Source: Beroe forskalii
Lineage: Eukaryota; Ctenophora; Nuda; Beroida; Beroidae
Direction of reading: 5' to 3'
NCBI GenBank assembly: GCA_011033025.1
Contig: WFMF01000140.1
Coordinates: 124,001 to 188,000 of the forward strand
DNA length: 64,000 nucleotides
Position 1 is the stretch's first letter, and each line of letters starts with the position of its first letter. The translations under genes and the position numbers were made by a program. Under the pieces are notes generated by a model. It saw only the letters and a program-made list of their open reading frames with translations, searched no databases and had not been told where the DNA came from. This document shows, piece by piece, positions 37,001 to 48,900 of this stretch.

Positions 37001-40000
37001 GTAAACGAGAGAAAGGGTTTAAAATAAAGCAATATAGAGCATCCATACTGACATGGATTGATCAGGTTACAGCATTTCTTTACTGTGGTTTGTAGATGAA
37101 AACAGTACCTGCAGAATGAACTCGATGAAATCCACAAGACCCTGAGAGTAGGGTATCACGTCCGGGTACTTGAGGTGTCGTCCCAGCACTGCCAGTGCAA
37201 TGCTCCCTCCTTGCTCACAGCTGCTCCACTCAAAGGGCGACCGTAGGAATGCTAGCTCGTAGAGAGTGCAGCCCAGCGACTGGGATAGGGTAAATCCAAT
37301 GAACCTTGGGTAAATCCCAGCGACTGGGATAGGGTAAATCCAATGAACCTTGGGTAAATCCCAGCGACTGGGAGAGGGTAAATCCAATGAAACTTGGGTA
37401 AATCCCAGCGACTAGGATAGGGTAAATCCAATGAACCTTGGGTAAATCACAACCCCTAGGAGAGGGTAAACCAAATGAAACTTGGGTAAATCCCAGCGAC
37501 TGCGATAGGGTAAATCCAATGAACCTTGGGTAAATCCCAGCGACTGGGAGAGGGTAAATCCAATGAACCTTGGGTAAATCCCAGCGACTGGGATAGGGTA
37601 AATCCAATGAACCTTGGGTAAATCCCAGCGACTAGGATAGGGTAAATCCAATGAACCTTGGGTAAATCCCAGCGACTGGGATAGGGTAAATCCAATGAAC
37701 CTTGGGTAAATCCCAGCGACTGGGATAGGGTAAATCCAATGAACCTTGGGTAAATCCCAGCGACTGGGAGAGGGTAAATCCAATGAACCTTGGTAAATCC
37801 CAGCGACTGGGATAGGGTAAATCCAATGAACCTTGGGTAAATCCCAGCGACTGGGATAGGGTAAATCCAATGAACCTTGGGTAAATCACAACCCCTAGGA
37901 GAGGGTAAACCAAATGAACCTTGGGTAAATCCCAGCGACTGGGAGAGGGTAAACCAAATGAAACTTGGTAAATTCTAACGACTAGGAAAGGAAGAAATCT
38001 AATTGCTAATAAGTAATAAAAGGGTGCCCGAGTCCGTTTTTAATTCTTTTTCTTTTTAATTTCCAGAAAAACGACCAGACTTGGTCTGTGACACCCCCTT
38101 CCATTACTTGGGGTCAAAAAGGACATTAACGAACGAAAATGGATGAAGATGTATGTAAAGAAGCGAAAACGTAGGATATTTGAATCATGATTTCAGTACA
38201 ATGAAAACGGAAATCAATATGCCCAACGCAAAACGTCAGAGCACGGTGATAAAACTTTGCTGATAATGAAAGTTAACATTGAGAATGTAATATTATACTT
38301 TGCTGCCAGCCCGTGCGTCAGAGCGCTTTGTAGCCAATCACAAAGGAGAAACGTCACGTGCAGCCATTCACAGAGAAGTAAAGAAATTTACCGCTTCTGA
38401 TTACATTACTTATCATAATCACATTTGTTATACCTGATATTGATGAAATTATGTGACTGCATTTATGCTGTGCATTTTTCATAATTTTATAAATTCATAA
38501 TAAAAAAGATTTTCTATCGCGAATTTAGAATTACCTTACGACCTTAGTACCAGAAATATAAACTGACAAACAACTAAACAATTAAGGCGTGACATTATAT
38601 GAAAACAACATGAGGAATTTCATTACCATTTCAGTCTTTAGAAATATTATACGTTAAAACCCAAAATTAACTATTTTTTGTCAGACTTGCTGTTTCAGCC
38701 ACATTACATAGTTCAAATTCTTTCAAGTTCGAGTTGATTCTTTTGTAAACGTTTTTGGTGGGTGGTTGGTCGAATTTTTGAAATTCAAGGGTGGGGTACC
38801 CAAAAGAGGTGATAGGGGAATAGGAAAATTCAGCAGGGGAGGTTTTGGCAACCTGGGGGTTTGAAAAATTCTGGTGGGATTGGTCCTAGGATGAAGCTAT
38901 TTGCTAAATTGATTGAAAAAATCGATTGTGGAAGGAAAAATAACAATTTACTTTCGCTCAGAACTCAGTACTCACCCAAATGTCGACTTTTTCGTCGATA
39001 ACACACTCACTCGCCACTTCAAATAGCTCCGGCGCTCGGTACGGCAGTGTGCTCCGTTCCGCTGCTGTATCCTGACATCATCATTAGATAGGAAGACATC
39101 ATTCGATAGGGAGACATCATTAGATAGGAAGACATCATTCGATGAAAAGACATCATTATTAGATAAAAAGACATCATTAGATAGGGAGAAATCATTATTA
39201 GATAGGAAGACATCATTCGATGAAAAGACATCATTATTAGATAAAAAGACATCATTAGATAGGGAGACATCATTCGATGAAAAGACATCATTAGATGGAA
39301 GTCATCATTAGATGAGAAGACATCATTAGATGGAAGTCATCATTAGATGAGAAGACATCAGTTGATGGGAAGACATCATTTGATGTGAAGACAATACTTG
39401 ATATGAAGACATCAGCTGATGAAAAACATCATTTTGATGAAATTACATCATTTGATGTGAAGACATCATTTGATCAAAAATCATCATCAATAGATGTGAA
39501 GACATCATTTGATGTAAACACATCAGTTGATGTGAACACATCATTTGACATGAAGACTTTTTAATCTATAATTTGCCAATCCATGAATTAGAACCTGCAT
39601 GGCGATGGCTTCCTTCCTACTGGAAATCTTGCACCGTCCCTGAACAGCAGACCCTAAGTCCATGAGCACCGTACTGCCTTCGTCGGTTAGTAACACATTA
39701 CCTGAAATTTATCACGGAAATATTTAATTCTGATTGTTTATACTTCTTAATTTCTATAGGTTCTCAATTATTTATACAGTACGTGACTGCTGGATTAAAT
39801 CCATGTGATGCATGGCACACGGGTGGCAAGCCGGGTAAAACTGGTTACACATGTTATCAGCAGTTTCTTCATTCCATGCAGTGAGGCAAAATTTATAAGG
39901 TATAACTTCGGGAAAAGGTATGTTGCTGATGGAAGACGTGATTGGGTACTCCTCAAGTTTGGGATCAGCGAGGTGCTGACTGTCTTGTCACTTGGTTCTG

Positions 40001-41833
40001 TCCAATAGGACAGTTGAAAAGGCTGGGTAAATAAAGGCCAATAAGGTACATGCTGTCATTTGAATTAACTTTTGGTCTCGGTGGCTTGGGAAAAAGAAGT
40101 TACTAACCTGGTTTTACATCCCTGTGAGCTAAAGGACCACTTGGGTAATTGTGCATGACATGCAGGGCTCTGCAAATACCACGAAGAAGAGCATATATAG
40201 TTCTTTCTTGGATGGGACTATTGGAATCAACTCTTTTGTTGATCATGTCAAGTAGTGACCCATTCTGAGAAATAAGATGAATATAATATGATGTATGATA
40301 TATGTGATAGAACAGATCCAACATGGTAATATCATTGAAGATCAATATCTGATGTGTTTCTTTGTATGATCTAATCAGAAGGTAACTGAATATCAATTAT
40401 TGGAACATCTAAGTGACACTTGATCAATTTAATTGCAATGAAGATGATAATTGGAAAAATTCATATCTCTTGTACATAATGCCACATTAACTTTTAATTT
40501 GAAAGAGGTAACCAACAATTTTGTTGGTCACAACAAACATTTCAGCATATAAATTTAAAGTTTCAATTGCCAACTGGAATCTGAAGTTAGCAAGCTGAGT
40601 GGCACCATTTGCTTGGAAGGAGTTGTCCTAAAATTTATATCATTATTGATTGGTAATGCATTATTAGCATAATCATCGATATCATGGATAAGGTAAGATA
40701 AAAGGAGTTTGATTGGCAAAATTCACTTCAGATACAATTAATAAACTTACCTATCATACTAACCAATGGATTGAAATAAGTATGAAAATCAATACTTTAC
40801 CTTTTATCAAAATGGTATCAAATAGAAACCTTATAATAAGGAAGCAGAAGGTTTACTTCAGTAACATTCCTGTGTCTTATGATACAGTAGTCAAGAAGTG
40901 GGATTATATGTGGAGATGCAAACAATTTGTAGCATTTTATCTGAAAGTATTTTGTTATATAATAGAGTAAACCAGCAACTCAATTGAGCTGCTTAATTTT
41001 GTAACCAAAGAGGTACAATGAATAAGTTGAGGAACAATAAATTTATGGTGGGTATAGTCTGTGGCATGTGCCAGTGTGCCAATGAGCCAATAGTTAATCA
41101 CTTAATTGAGTTGTCTAACCTCATCTTTAATCTGTGCCAGTTGATCATCCTCCTGAGCAAGTATTCTCTTGACAGCATAGTGCTGCTTTGTTTTAAGATC
41201 CTCTGCTAACTGAATATAACTAAACCCCCTGGAAGAAGCAATATGCAGCATTGCAGTACTGGTATTGTACCTAGTATTAGGCCAATCAATGAAACTTGAT
41301 TGTCAAAATGGAAAATAAGGCAAAGAGAAATCTTATAAAAATTTCAATAAGACCTAAAAAATCAAGTTTTCATGCCTTTAATGCATAATTTCAGAAGCTC
41401 TAAAGTCTAGAAGGACATACCTACTTAAAGAATATCTACATCCTGAGTTATTAGATAGATCATTTAATTATTCGGGCATTAATTTTTGGATTATAGCAGG
41501 TTGTTACTTTAAACAACATTCAAGTTCACCTATGTGGCAATCAATAATAATTATGCTCTTTGGAATACTAACTCATAACTGTTGTTCTGATGAGTATTTT
41601 TTGATGTAATAAAAACTACAATTGTTTGTTTCTCGGAAGCATTTGAAATCATCAATGCATCTTGTGGTAACACTAATAACTAAGAGCTGGCAATCAGTTT
41701 AGAAGTATACCATGGCCAGCATAACATAAACTGGGTGCCCAGTGACCTAGATGATAAAAACATTAATTGATAATTACCCTTCTCCAATTCGCTGTAGAAT
41801 TTTAAGGTAGAACCCATTTATAACTAATGTTTC
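34011..41833 (-). CDS. STK16: Serine/threonine kinase of the STK16 (NAK) family, first exon missing
   Basis: Eight phase-compatible exons: 41833-41778, 41228-41120, 40940-40830, 40264-40108, 39701-39595, 39071-38976, 37279-37109 and 34127-34011 (TGA), 307 residues. Kinase landmarks appear in order: glycine loop IGEGGFSYI split across the first intron, catalytic lysine YAVKRIL, HRD loop LAHRDVKPGN, metal site as DLG (LMDLGSA) rather than DFG, and YRAPELF. DLG plus CVIDEKVDIWSLGCTLYELA are typical of STK16, a small membrane-attached kinase of the Golgi and secretory pathway. The product should lack only the first 10-20 residues, where relatives carry acylated Gly/Cys; that exon was not found between 41834 and 45900. 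The introns hold three large minisatellites (34267-36945, 37280-37975, 39072-39545). Confidence 0.88.
34267..36945. repeat. 2.7 kb G-rich minisatellite in the last STK16 intron
   Basis: More than 60 copies of a unit in two main lengths (35 and 43 bp). The unit is made of GGAGAGGGAGGGTAAAAG, then GGAGGGTGG or AGAGGGTGG, an optional AAAGGTGG, and AAGGCAAA. The + strand is almost free of C and T. GGGAGGGTAAAAGGGAGGG fits the G-quadruplex pattern in many copies. The transcript strand is C/U-rich. Confidence 0.95.
37280..37975. repeat. 44 bp minisatellite carrying decoy acceptors of an STK16 exon
   Basis: About 16 copies of a 44 bp unit (AAATCCCAGCGACTGGGATA, GGGTAAATCCAATGAACC, TTGGGT). Read on the minus strand each copy contains CCCTATCCCAG followed by TCGCTGGG, which is exactly the real acceptor and first eight bases of exon 37279-37109. 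The array starts at that junction. Confidence 0.93.
37976..38975. other. STK16 intron, no further feature
   Basis: AT-rich intron sequence between the 44 bp array and exon 39071-38976. No gene, hairpin or repeat of note was seen, apart from a G-rich stretch near 38750-38890. Confidence 0.5.
39072..39545. repeat. ACATCATT(A/T)GAT minisatellite abutting an STK16 acceptor
   Basis: About 28 copies of a 14-18 bp unit such as GACATCATTAGATAGGAA or GACATCATTTGATGTGAA. In gene sense the run ends directly in the acceptor GATGATGTCAG of exon 39071-38976, which is itself one unit of the repeat. Confidence 0.9.
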
Positions 41834-42561
41834 CTGTTTCAAACAAGAACAAAGCCAACCACCCATGAACCATTCCCTCAATGGCAAGAAATCATTTAAT
41901 AATAAGTTTTCATTAACTACAAATTACAATGATACATTAAAAGTTCTCAATGACAGTAAAATACAAAGGAAATAAAATATTTTGGTGTTATATCAACATT
42001 CATATCAAAACAGTATTTGTGATTCTCATTCATTGACATTAGACATATGCTGGATCTTCCAGCCCATAATTTGAATACATTACAGCTGAACTTTAGGCAG
42101 GTTCACTGTGTTTCTAAGTTTGGTAAGATTCCATGGCTTGGCAGAGACAGCATATTTTGCATGCATTTATGTAAAGATTGATTTTCTAACCTAATATTGA
42201 ACTAATAACCCATAGACATTTAAACACTTTACAAACAAGTATAGTGTAATGTGAAATCAATTTGTGCAAGAAATCATGCAGAATGTGCCAACTCCACCAA
42301 GCTGCACAATGGTACCAAACTGTTTCCCTTAGCCAGGGTCATGGTTAGGGTTGTCTATCGATGATAGACCCTTTCTGTTAGGATCTGTATCAATTATAAT
42401 GCTATGATACGAACCTTCTATGTTTATACTAATCTCACTTACTCCCAATAGCAAGTACCAAGGATGACAGACTGAAGTGTTCTCAAGGATCTGCCAGCAT
42501 GTGCTAAGGAGACATGGTGCTGAGGAGACATAGTTACAGATAGGAGACAAGGCTATCGACG

Positions 42562-42786
42562 GTGCAAGGCATGAGTCGTGCCTGTGGAGAGATCAATCAG
42601 CTGGAGAAGAAGTCTCGGGCATCTGTACGAGACTTTTCAACTGCCCTAATGCATTACAGTCACCACAATAAACATGACATATCTACTTCTTTGATACCAG
42701 ACTTGGTGAGAAGTATAGACTACATCACTTTCCCAGTATGTCACTTTCCCAGTACCAACAAACATCAGGCGACATCCACTATCTAA
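42562..42786 (+). other. Unassigned open frame, 74 codons
   Basis: A + strand frame with protein-like composition (GEINQLEKKSRASVRDFSTA) just upstream of the kinase gene. I do not recognise it, and it has no clear splice context. It may be part of an old retroposed sequence together with 42925-43165. Confidence 0.2.
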
Positions 42787-42924
42787 GTATGTAAATATGT
42801 TATTACCCTAAAACAGATCTCCTAATATTATAATCAACATAAGACCACATCTCAAAATCACACTCATTTTAAAGACTGTCGCACAAAGTCAACCAGTGGC
42901 ATGTTCACAGAGCACTAGGTTAGA

Positions 42925-43165
42925 GAGTCTTATTCTCCTCCTGCTTACCAAAGGGATCAAGGTAGTCAATCTTCGGAGGGGCACCCCGACCAATCGTTGC
43001 TGGCTTGAGTATCACCACCTGGAACCTAGGTAATGGGTTGCTAGTAACCTCACAACCTGTGGGTCCCAGTAGAACTCTCTGCAATTCAGAGTTGCCATCA
43101 ATCCCCGGAAAGGGATGTAGTGGTCTGTTGGATATTGCATTGCATCAAACAAACAAACAAAAATT
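42925..43165 (+). mobile_element. Possible retroposon 3' end
   Basis: The + strand sequence ends in a simple tail CAAACAAACAAACAAAAA, as many SINE and LINE copies do. The minus strand is open in two frames across it. No reverse transcriptase or RNA polymerase III box was recognised, so the class is unknown. Confidence 0.3.
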
Positions 43166-43539
43166 AATTAAATAATAAATCTACTTAGTTATCAGTTATG
43201 ATCCCAAAGAGGCAAAGAACAAAATACAAAAACTGCTACACTTACTTGGCCATTAAAATCCCAACATAAATTAATCAAACAATAAAAGCCATAAATATAT
43301 GGATTTACCGTGTACGACATGACATAGATGATTACGTGCTCATGCTTTATTGCTTTTCACTTTGCAGCAGGCCGACATAATCTGATAGTCACAGAGTGAA
43401 ACGACGGTACGCGCAAAAATGCTTTGGTTCAATCATTTCTCTCCCGCCATAAAAAGTGCGCGCGACGAAGGTTGTAAGATGTTACCCTACCCTCCGCCGC
43501 GCACACAACGTTTTCTGCAGGGAACCTTCGAGTGTTGCG

Positions 43540-43760
43540 CGCTTGTCAGACGCGGACGTTGTCTGACCCCTACGCCTTCGGCGGGCGCGCGCGTCTGACA
43601 ATTGCGCGCAGGGATGGGAGAAATCCGTCAAATATAACTCTGGCCCTGGCTGAGTGGCGTCACAGATGTAAACGTCAATTTTTCTTGCCAGACGTTGCCT
43701 GGCCCCTGCGCGCGCGCCCTGACTCGCAGAGTCGGGACAACGTCTGGCAAATTTTTTTGT
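43540..43760. repeat. Two GC-rich hairpins of similar design
   Basis: Hairpin one has arms TTGTCAGACGC and GCGTCTGACAA (about 43544-43603); hairpin two has arms TTGCCAGACGTTG and CAACGTCTGGCAA (about 43684-43750). Both enclose a CCCCTRCGCS-type CpG-rich core. The surrounding 43430-43770 is the most CpG-rich part of the window and may be a promoter or the end of a foldback element. Confidence 0.6.
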
Positions 43761-44145
43761 ATCCTTAACCTTAATATGGCCCTAACTTAACCAGAACTCT
43801 GGCCCTAACCTTAATCATTACCCTTCTTAAGCTTGCATAGGTGTGTACGCGCGCGGCGCTTCCCTACGACGATAACAGGGGTATACGTTTAGCATCCTTG
43901 CCCTAACAAATCCTGGATCAGTCTCCCATATAAACGGGAGCCTTCATTATCTATGACAATGACGTCACTCAGAAAAATATTGCCAGCGCTTTAAGCAGTA
44001 AGGTCAGGATTTGTTAGGTTTAGGATAAGGATTAAGGTTAGGGTTTTGGTTAGGGCAATGGTTAGGATACAGAAAAATTGACGTTTAGATCTGTGACGTC
44101 ACTCAGAGCCGTTTATATGGGAGACATACCAAATCCTGACCCTAA
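43655..44145. mobile_element. Nested foldback element
   Basis: GTCACAGATGTAAACGTCAA at 43659 returns inverted near 44080 as TTGACGTTTAGATCTGTGAC. CCTTAACCTTAATATGGCCC (43763) returns inverted as GATTAAGGTTAGGG (44035). TCTCCCATATAAACGG (43921) returns inverted as CCGTTTATATGGGAGA (44109). There is no coding sequence. Confidence 0.65.
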
Positions 44146-44279
44146 GCGTGCGTCTTGCTTAAAACACGTATATCCGTTGCGTTGCTGTTGCACACCTTGA
44201 ACCATTACCATGCGGGCAATTAGAAAGCGTGCGGCACAACCCGAAAAGGATATACGTGTTTATGGTTTAACAAGAACGT

Positions 44280-44722
44280 TGCGGGCGAAGGAACTGTGCA
44301 CAACAAAATTAAAGACCGAAAGTGCTGCGCGCAAATTTTGACCATTTCACTCATAAAACCATTTGTGAAAGTCCAATCGATACCAAAATTTGCAATTTGC
44401 ATGGATACAGTTTGTGACATTAGACAGCATCTGTGAAAATTTGAAGCAGTTTCATCCGAAAATGAAGAAGATATTGCAAAATTAAAATTAAGTGTTTCGG
44501 ACCGATACTGGCAGTTTCGGTCCGAAACTGACTATGAAATTCTGTTATTGCTTGGTCATTTTTAGATGAAAATGTTTCAAATTTTCACAGACGCTGTCTT
44601 ATGCCATAAACTGTGTCCATGCAAATTTTGGTATCGATTGGACTTTCACAAATGGTTTTATGAGTGAAATGGTCAAAATTTGCGCACAGCACCTTCAGTC
44701 CGAAACTAATTTATGTTGTGCA
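44280..44722. mobile_element. Foldback element with long arms
   Basis: Arms of about 110-130 bp: GCAAATTTTGACCATTTCAC (44330) against GTGAAATGGTCAAAATTTGC (44664), and CCAATCGATACCAAAATTTG (44371) against CAAATTTTGGTATCGATTGG (44621). The centre has AGTTTCGGACCGATACTGGC and GTTTCGGTCCGAAAC. ORFs across it are by-products. Confidence 0.75.
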
Positions 44723-45504
44723 CAGGAAGAGGTGTTTCTTAAATTATACGGACAAGGGGAAGGGAGGGGTCTAAGATGGCCGAATTTGCGTATGTCCTTT
44801 ATGGATGGCCCCGTACGATTTGGACCGTCACATATGTCAATGTGTGCTCATCAGTCAATTCAACGACTCTACGACCCTGACAATTCAAACTACAGTTTTG
44901 GGTAGGCGCGTCTATAGTACAGTCGCAGAGAAAACACGCGCAAAGAGCAATTCGAACTTCCCAGTGCCCTTATAATGATTCGATTAAAAAACTGAAAACT
45001 TAATAAGGGAATAAGCCCCGAAATAATGAATAAAAACTCTCTTTAGATTTGCAGTTGTTTCAACACTCGAAATAGTTATGCATAGCAAACAGTTTTCTGA
45101 AGTTGAGGTTTGCCTCACAACCCTTTTGACTGATGAGCACACATACAGGTTACAGTTACACATGCAATCACAATATATGGTAGCAATTATTAAGTTGAAA
45201 TATATACAATTACAAAGTATGTACATTTACAAATAATATTATACACAAAGTTATAAACAAATCTACACGAGGGTGTTTAATAAATTAAGCGAGGAATGTT
45301 TGAAGTATATCGTTTTCACATATTTCAGGCGTGGCAGTGCATTCCTTTATAAGAAAGGACATTTGTAAACGCATTTGTATGAGTAGATCGCTCGAAAATG
45401 AGTCCTCGATTCAACTTCAGATGATTTTGTACAGCAAGCAGAAAATATGTGAAAACTGTCGAACCAAATGTATTAGTATAGTTGTTCGTAGGTGTTGTGT
45501 CTCG

Positions 45505-45765
45505 ACCTTTTGAGGCGCGCCTCATAAGGTCAAGATACCACGGTAAATTTCTCAAATATTAAAGCTTTAGTACGTAATGTTATTAAATATTAGGCCCATA
45601 TTTACCGTAATACCCAGGTATCTCGACCTTTTGAGGCGCGTCGTATTATGCCGCATCTGGGTGCTATTTTGCTGCGCGCAAAGTACTTTCAATGCAACGC
45701 GCATCGAAAAAGCACCCAAGCGCGGCGTAATACGCGCGCCTCAAAAGGTCGAGACACCACCGTTA
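45505..45765. mobile_element. Foldback element with CTCGACCTTTTGAGGCGCG ends
   Basis: TCTCGACCTTTTGAGGCGCG occurs at 45621 and inverted at 45734-45753, enclosing inverted CGTATTATGCCGC/GCGGCGTAATACG and GGGTGCT/AGCACCC arms. An extra end lies at 45500. A related copy sits at 48925-49045 (CTCGACCTTTTAAGGCGCGG), directly next to IFT81 exon 49151-49039. Confidence 0.75.
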
Positions 45766-45897
45766 CACTAAATTGAGCACTTTTTGTGACCTGATTGGAA
45801 ACTAAGCAGTTAGCTCGTAGATCGCAACAAAAAAGTGCTCAATTGGCTAACTTTTTGAGAATAAACATTCTGAATACCTAAATTATTGTAATTGTGT

Positions 45898-45903
45898 TTT
45901 ATT
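45898..45903 (-). terminator. Polyadenylation signal candidate of IFT81
   Basis: AATAAA on the minus strand about 95 bases after the IFT81 stop codon. Position and sequence fit a poly(A) signal; use is not shown. Confidence 0.5.
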
Positions 45904-45997
45904 AAGATAAATCTATTTATCTTTGGATGTGTGGAAAGCATATATTAAGCTTCCAGACACCTCACTTCTGAAGAGTATTTTTATCGCATGCTGCGTT

Positions 45998-48900
45998 TTA
46001 TAAGATCAGAAGGTTTTCACCTCCGCCCAAGTCGAGTTCTTTGGCTTGATTCTCGAGAAGGTTTCTTTTGCACGCAAGAAGTTTCTGCAAATCCAACCAC
46101 ATGGTCATCTGTGCCACGTTAGGAGAATGCTGCTCGCGTACAGTTTTCTGCTTCGCCCGGAGTGCCTGATTCATTAATCAAGTGACTCATGTGTTCCCAT
46201 GGATCGATAAACCGCGTTAGAATACTGTACTTCCGTCAGTAATTCTTTGAGTATGAATTTCACGCACTGTAAAATGCGCGTCTTTATCGATTTCTTCATC
46301 GACGGATGTATTATGTGCACAGATATGAGTAAAAGGTACATGAAATGATGCAAGAGGATGTGGACATGTTTTTTATATGACGCAAAACATTAAAAAAACG
46401 CAAATTTGCACGCTATCCTGCGCTATGTGCGGCGCAATACGCTGCACATGAAATAGTCGAGACAGCACTGGAAATTTGAATGTAATATGTATTCGTGTGC
46501 AGATCGCTCGATTCACGGAGTTTTCTCTGCATACATTCTACACCAATCTAAATCTTGGCTGTATCACATTCGTCGCAATAGCAATTACCTGTACAGTTTC
46601 GATTCCTTGTTTAACATGCCGTACAGCAAGGATCTACACTGAGTTCACCATGGTTAGGCACTTAGCCATCCATTAGTACTACGGCGAAAGTTGCATTAGC
46701 ATTTACAACCTCTGTCTAATGCACGAGCGATTTGCAGTCTGCACACATATAAGTATCACTGCACTTGTCAGTTGTCACTCACCTTGCCTAAATTATCCTG
46801 CTCCTGAATTTTGCGATTGTACTGTTCGCGCAGAGAGGATTTCCTCAGTGCCGGATCAGGGTTTTTGTAGACGGCCAGTTCACCGTCCACTTTCTGATGC
46901 TCAGCCTCTAACAACTGTGGAAGTAAAAATAAAATAGATGAAATTATGTTTGCTATTTCGAACACGGAGATATGGACGGATCAAATCACAGCACTTCTGC
47001 ACTGTGGTTTGTACCTACCTACCTACCAACCTCTAACTAGCGTCAGCCCAAGATTATAAAGGTAAAAGATTCAGGGATAAAACGTTTCTTGGTTCATTGT
47101 TCAATATAGTAGAGACGAAGATGGGAAAATTGAACTGCCCATAAAATTGGGGTTAAAATGAGCTTTTGATAAACTTTTTTGCAATTCACTTGAGGTCATC
47201 AACGTGCTCGATATTATCAAGTTTCATAAAAATCTGACGATGGGAATTGCTTTATAAAACTGGCGTTTTGTTTAAAATCCTATGCGTCTCAACTGATACT
47301 ACTGTCAGGATAAAAACCTGTTTTGCGTGCATAAGGAAGTGGTGTTTACTTTCTTCCGCCTGGGCAGTTTCCCGCAGGCTCCTGACTTCTTGTTCCAAGT
47401 TCTGGAGGTTTGAACCGAGGCTCGCCGACAAACTGTCATATTCTGTCTTTTTCCTGGGGTGGACGAGTCACTTGATAGTTCCAGAAATCCAATCAAATAC
47501 ATGTAGATATATCAAATAATCAAATACATGTAAAAGCAGGCTACGTAAATATTACAACGGATCAAGTGAAAGGTACAAGAAAGGATGTCCACAAGCCGTG
47601 GATATGGTAGTCAAAATTGCCATGTTAACAGCGGACATAGCAAAAGTGGCTTTAGTTCAGCTTAGGGATCCTTCACATATTACGTAATCAGCCGAGGGGG
47701 GAGGGGGTTTCCAAATGATTACGTTTGATTACGAGGGGGGAGGGGGTTTGGCCAATGATTACGTAATCAAAATATCTTAATTTTCATGAAAATTTCAAGG
47801 ATTTTTATGAAAATTTCAAGAATTTTCATAAAAATTTCAAGAATTTTCATGAAAATTTCAAGAATTTTCATGAAAATTTCAAGAATTTTTTATGAAAATT
47901 TAGAGGATTTCCGAATTTTTATTACCAAAAATTAACCATTTGCAGAAAAAATTGTCAAAATTTCATAATTATGTTTAAAACATGATCTACTCTAACAAAA
48001 TATGGTTCAGAGTGTATAGTTTCTTTAGTGCTGCCCATATAGGAGGGATGTACTCCATTTGTTGAACTCTTCTAATCCACTTCAGTGCCTCTTTGTATAT
48101 AAGGTTTGCTGCTCTGTGCTTGATCAGAGGTTCGGAGGCCTTCCTTTCCCTGGAGCTCGAGAGTTGATGTCAGAGCAGGTCTTGGCGTACATCCGCAGCT
48201 CCATTATCCAGGAATCAATCTTTTTGATGAAGATGTAGGAAGCTGCAGTTGTCTGTGAAATTGCCAGACTCTGATCTGGCACTAAGGGGCTAGGGCTGAT
48301 CTGGATCTTGGGTTCTGTCGGCTTTGGTGGCAGATGAGTAGGACACGGATACTGAACTTTGGTTCCATCGGTTTTGAAGGAGGTTGAGGTGGGACCAAGA
48401 CGTTGATTTCTTGCTCTTTAGTGGAACTGGGGGCCTCAGGTGTAGAAGAGGGGGATGAGGATGATCTGTTGAAGGAGGAAGAGAAAGAGGAGGAGGTGTC
48501 CATCTCATTGTCAGAGGAGTTGTCATAGGCGAGATTTCTGTAGGAAAAACTAAAAGAAGCTTTGAATGTCATCTTCAGGTCGATGATTTTGATAATTGAA
48601 TTGAAACACACGATACTGTTCTATTTCTAATTTTTTGTCAGTTAATATAGTTTTTTTGTGACGTCAAAAAAAACTGAAGGAGGGGGGGTGGGCCTTGATT
48701 ACGTAATATTTTCCGAAAAGAGGGGGTTTGGCCATGATTACGTTTGATTACGGAAGGGGGGGGAGGGGGGTAAAAAATGCCCAAAAATTGATTACGTAAT
48801 ATGTGAACCATCCCTTAAGGGAAATAAGAGATTTATCTAATCTTTCGTAACTATTCTATGAACAATCCATTTGAACTTCCAATATATCTGTACAGTAAGC

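Noticed and set aside
34243..37137. Very long Pro/Leu/Ser-rich open frames (up to 964 codons) in three frames of the minus strand
   Set aside because: They are the stop-free G-rich minisatellite read in every frame; unit lengths of 35 and 43 shift the frame constantly, and the block is the last STK16 intron.
37067..37913. ORFs with repeated GFTQGSLDLPYPSRWDLPKV-type peptides
   Set aside because: Translations of the 44 bp minisatellite; the true coding part is only exon 37279-37109.
39019..39291. Met/Ser-rich ORF with MMSSYLMM repeats
   Set aside because: Translation of the ACATCATTAGAT minisatellite; only 39071-38976 is a kinase exon, in another frame.
43532..43768. Plus-strand Arg-rich ORF in the CpG-rich block
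   Set aside because: GC-rich hairpin DNA without stops; no start context, splice sites or recognisable domain.
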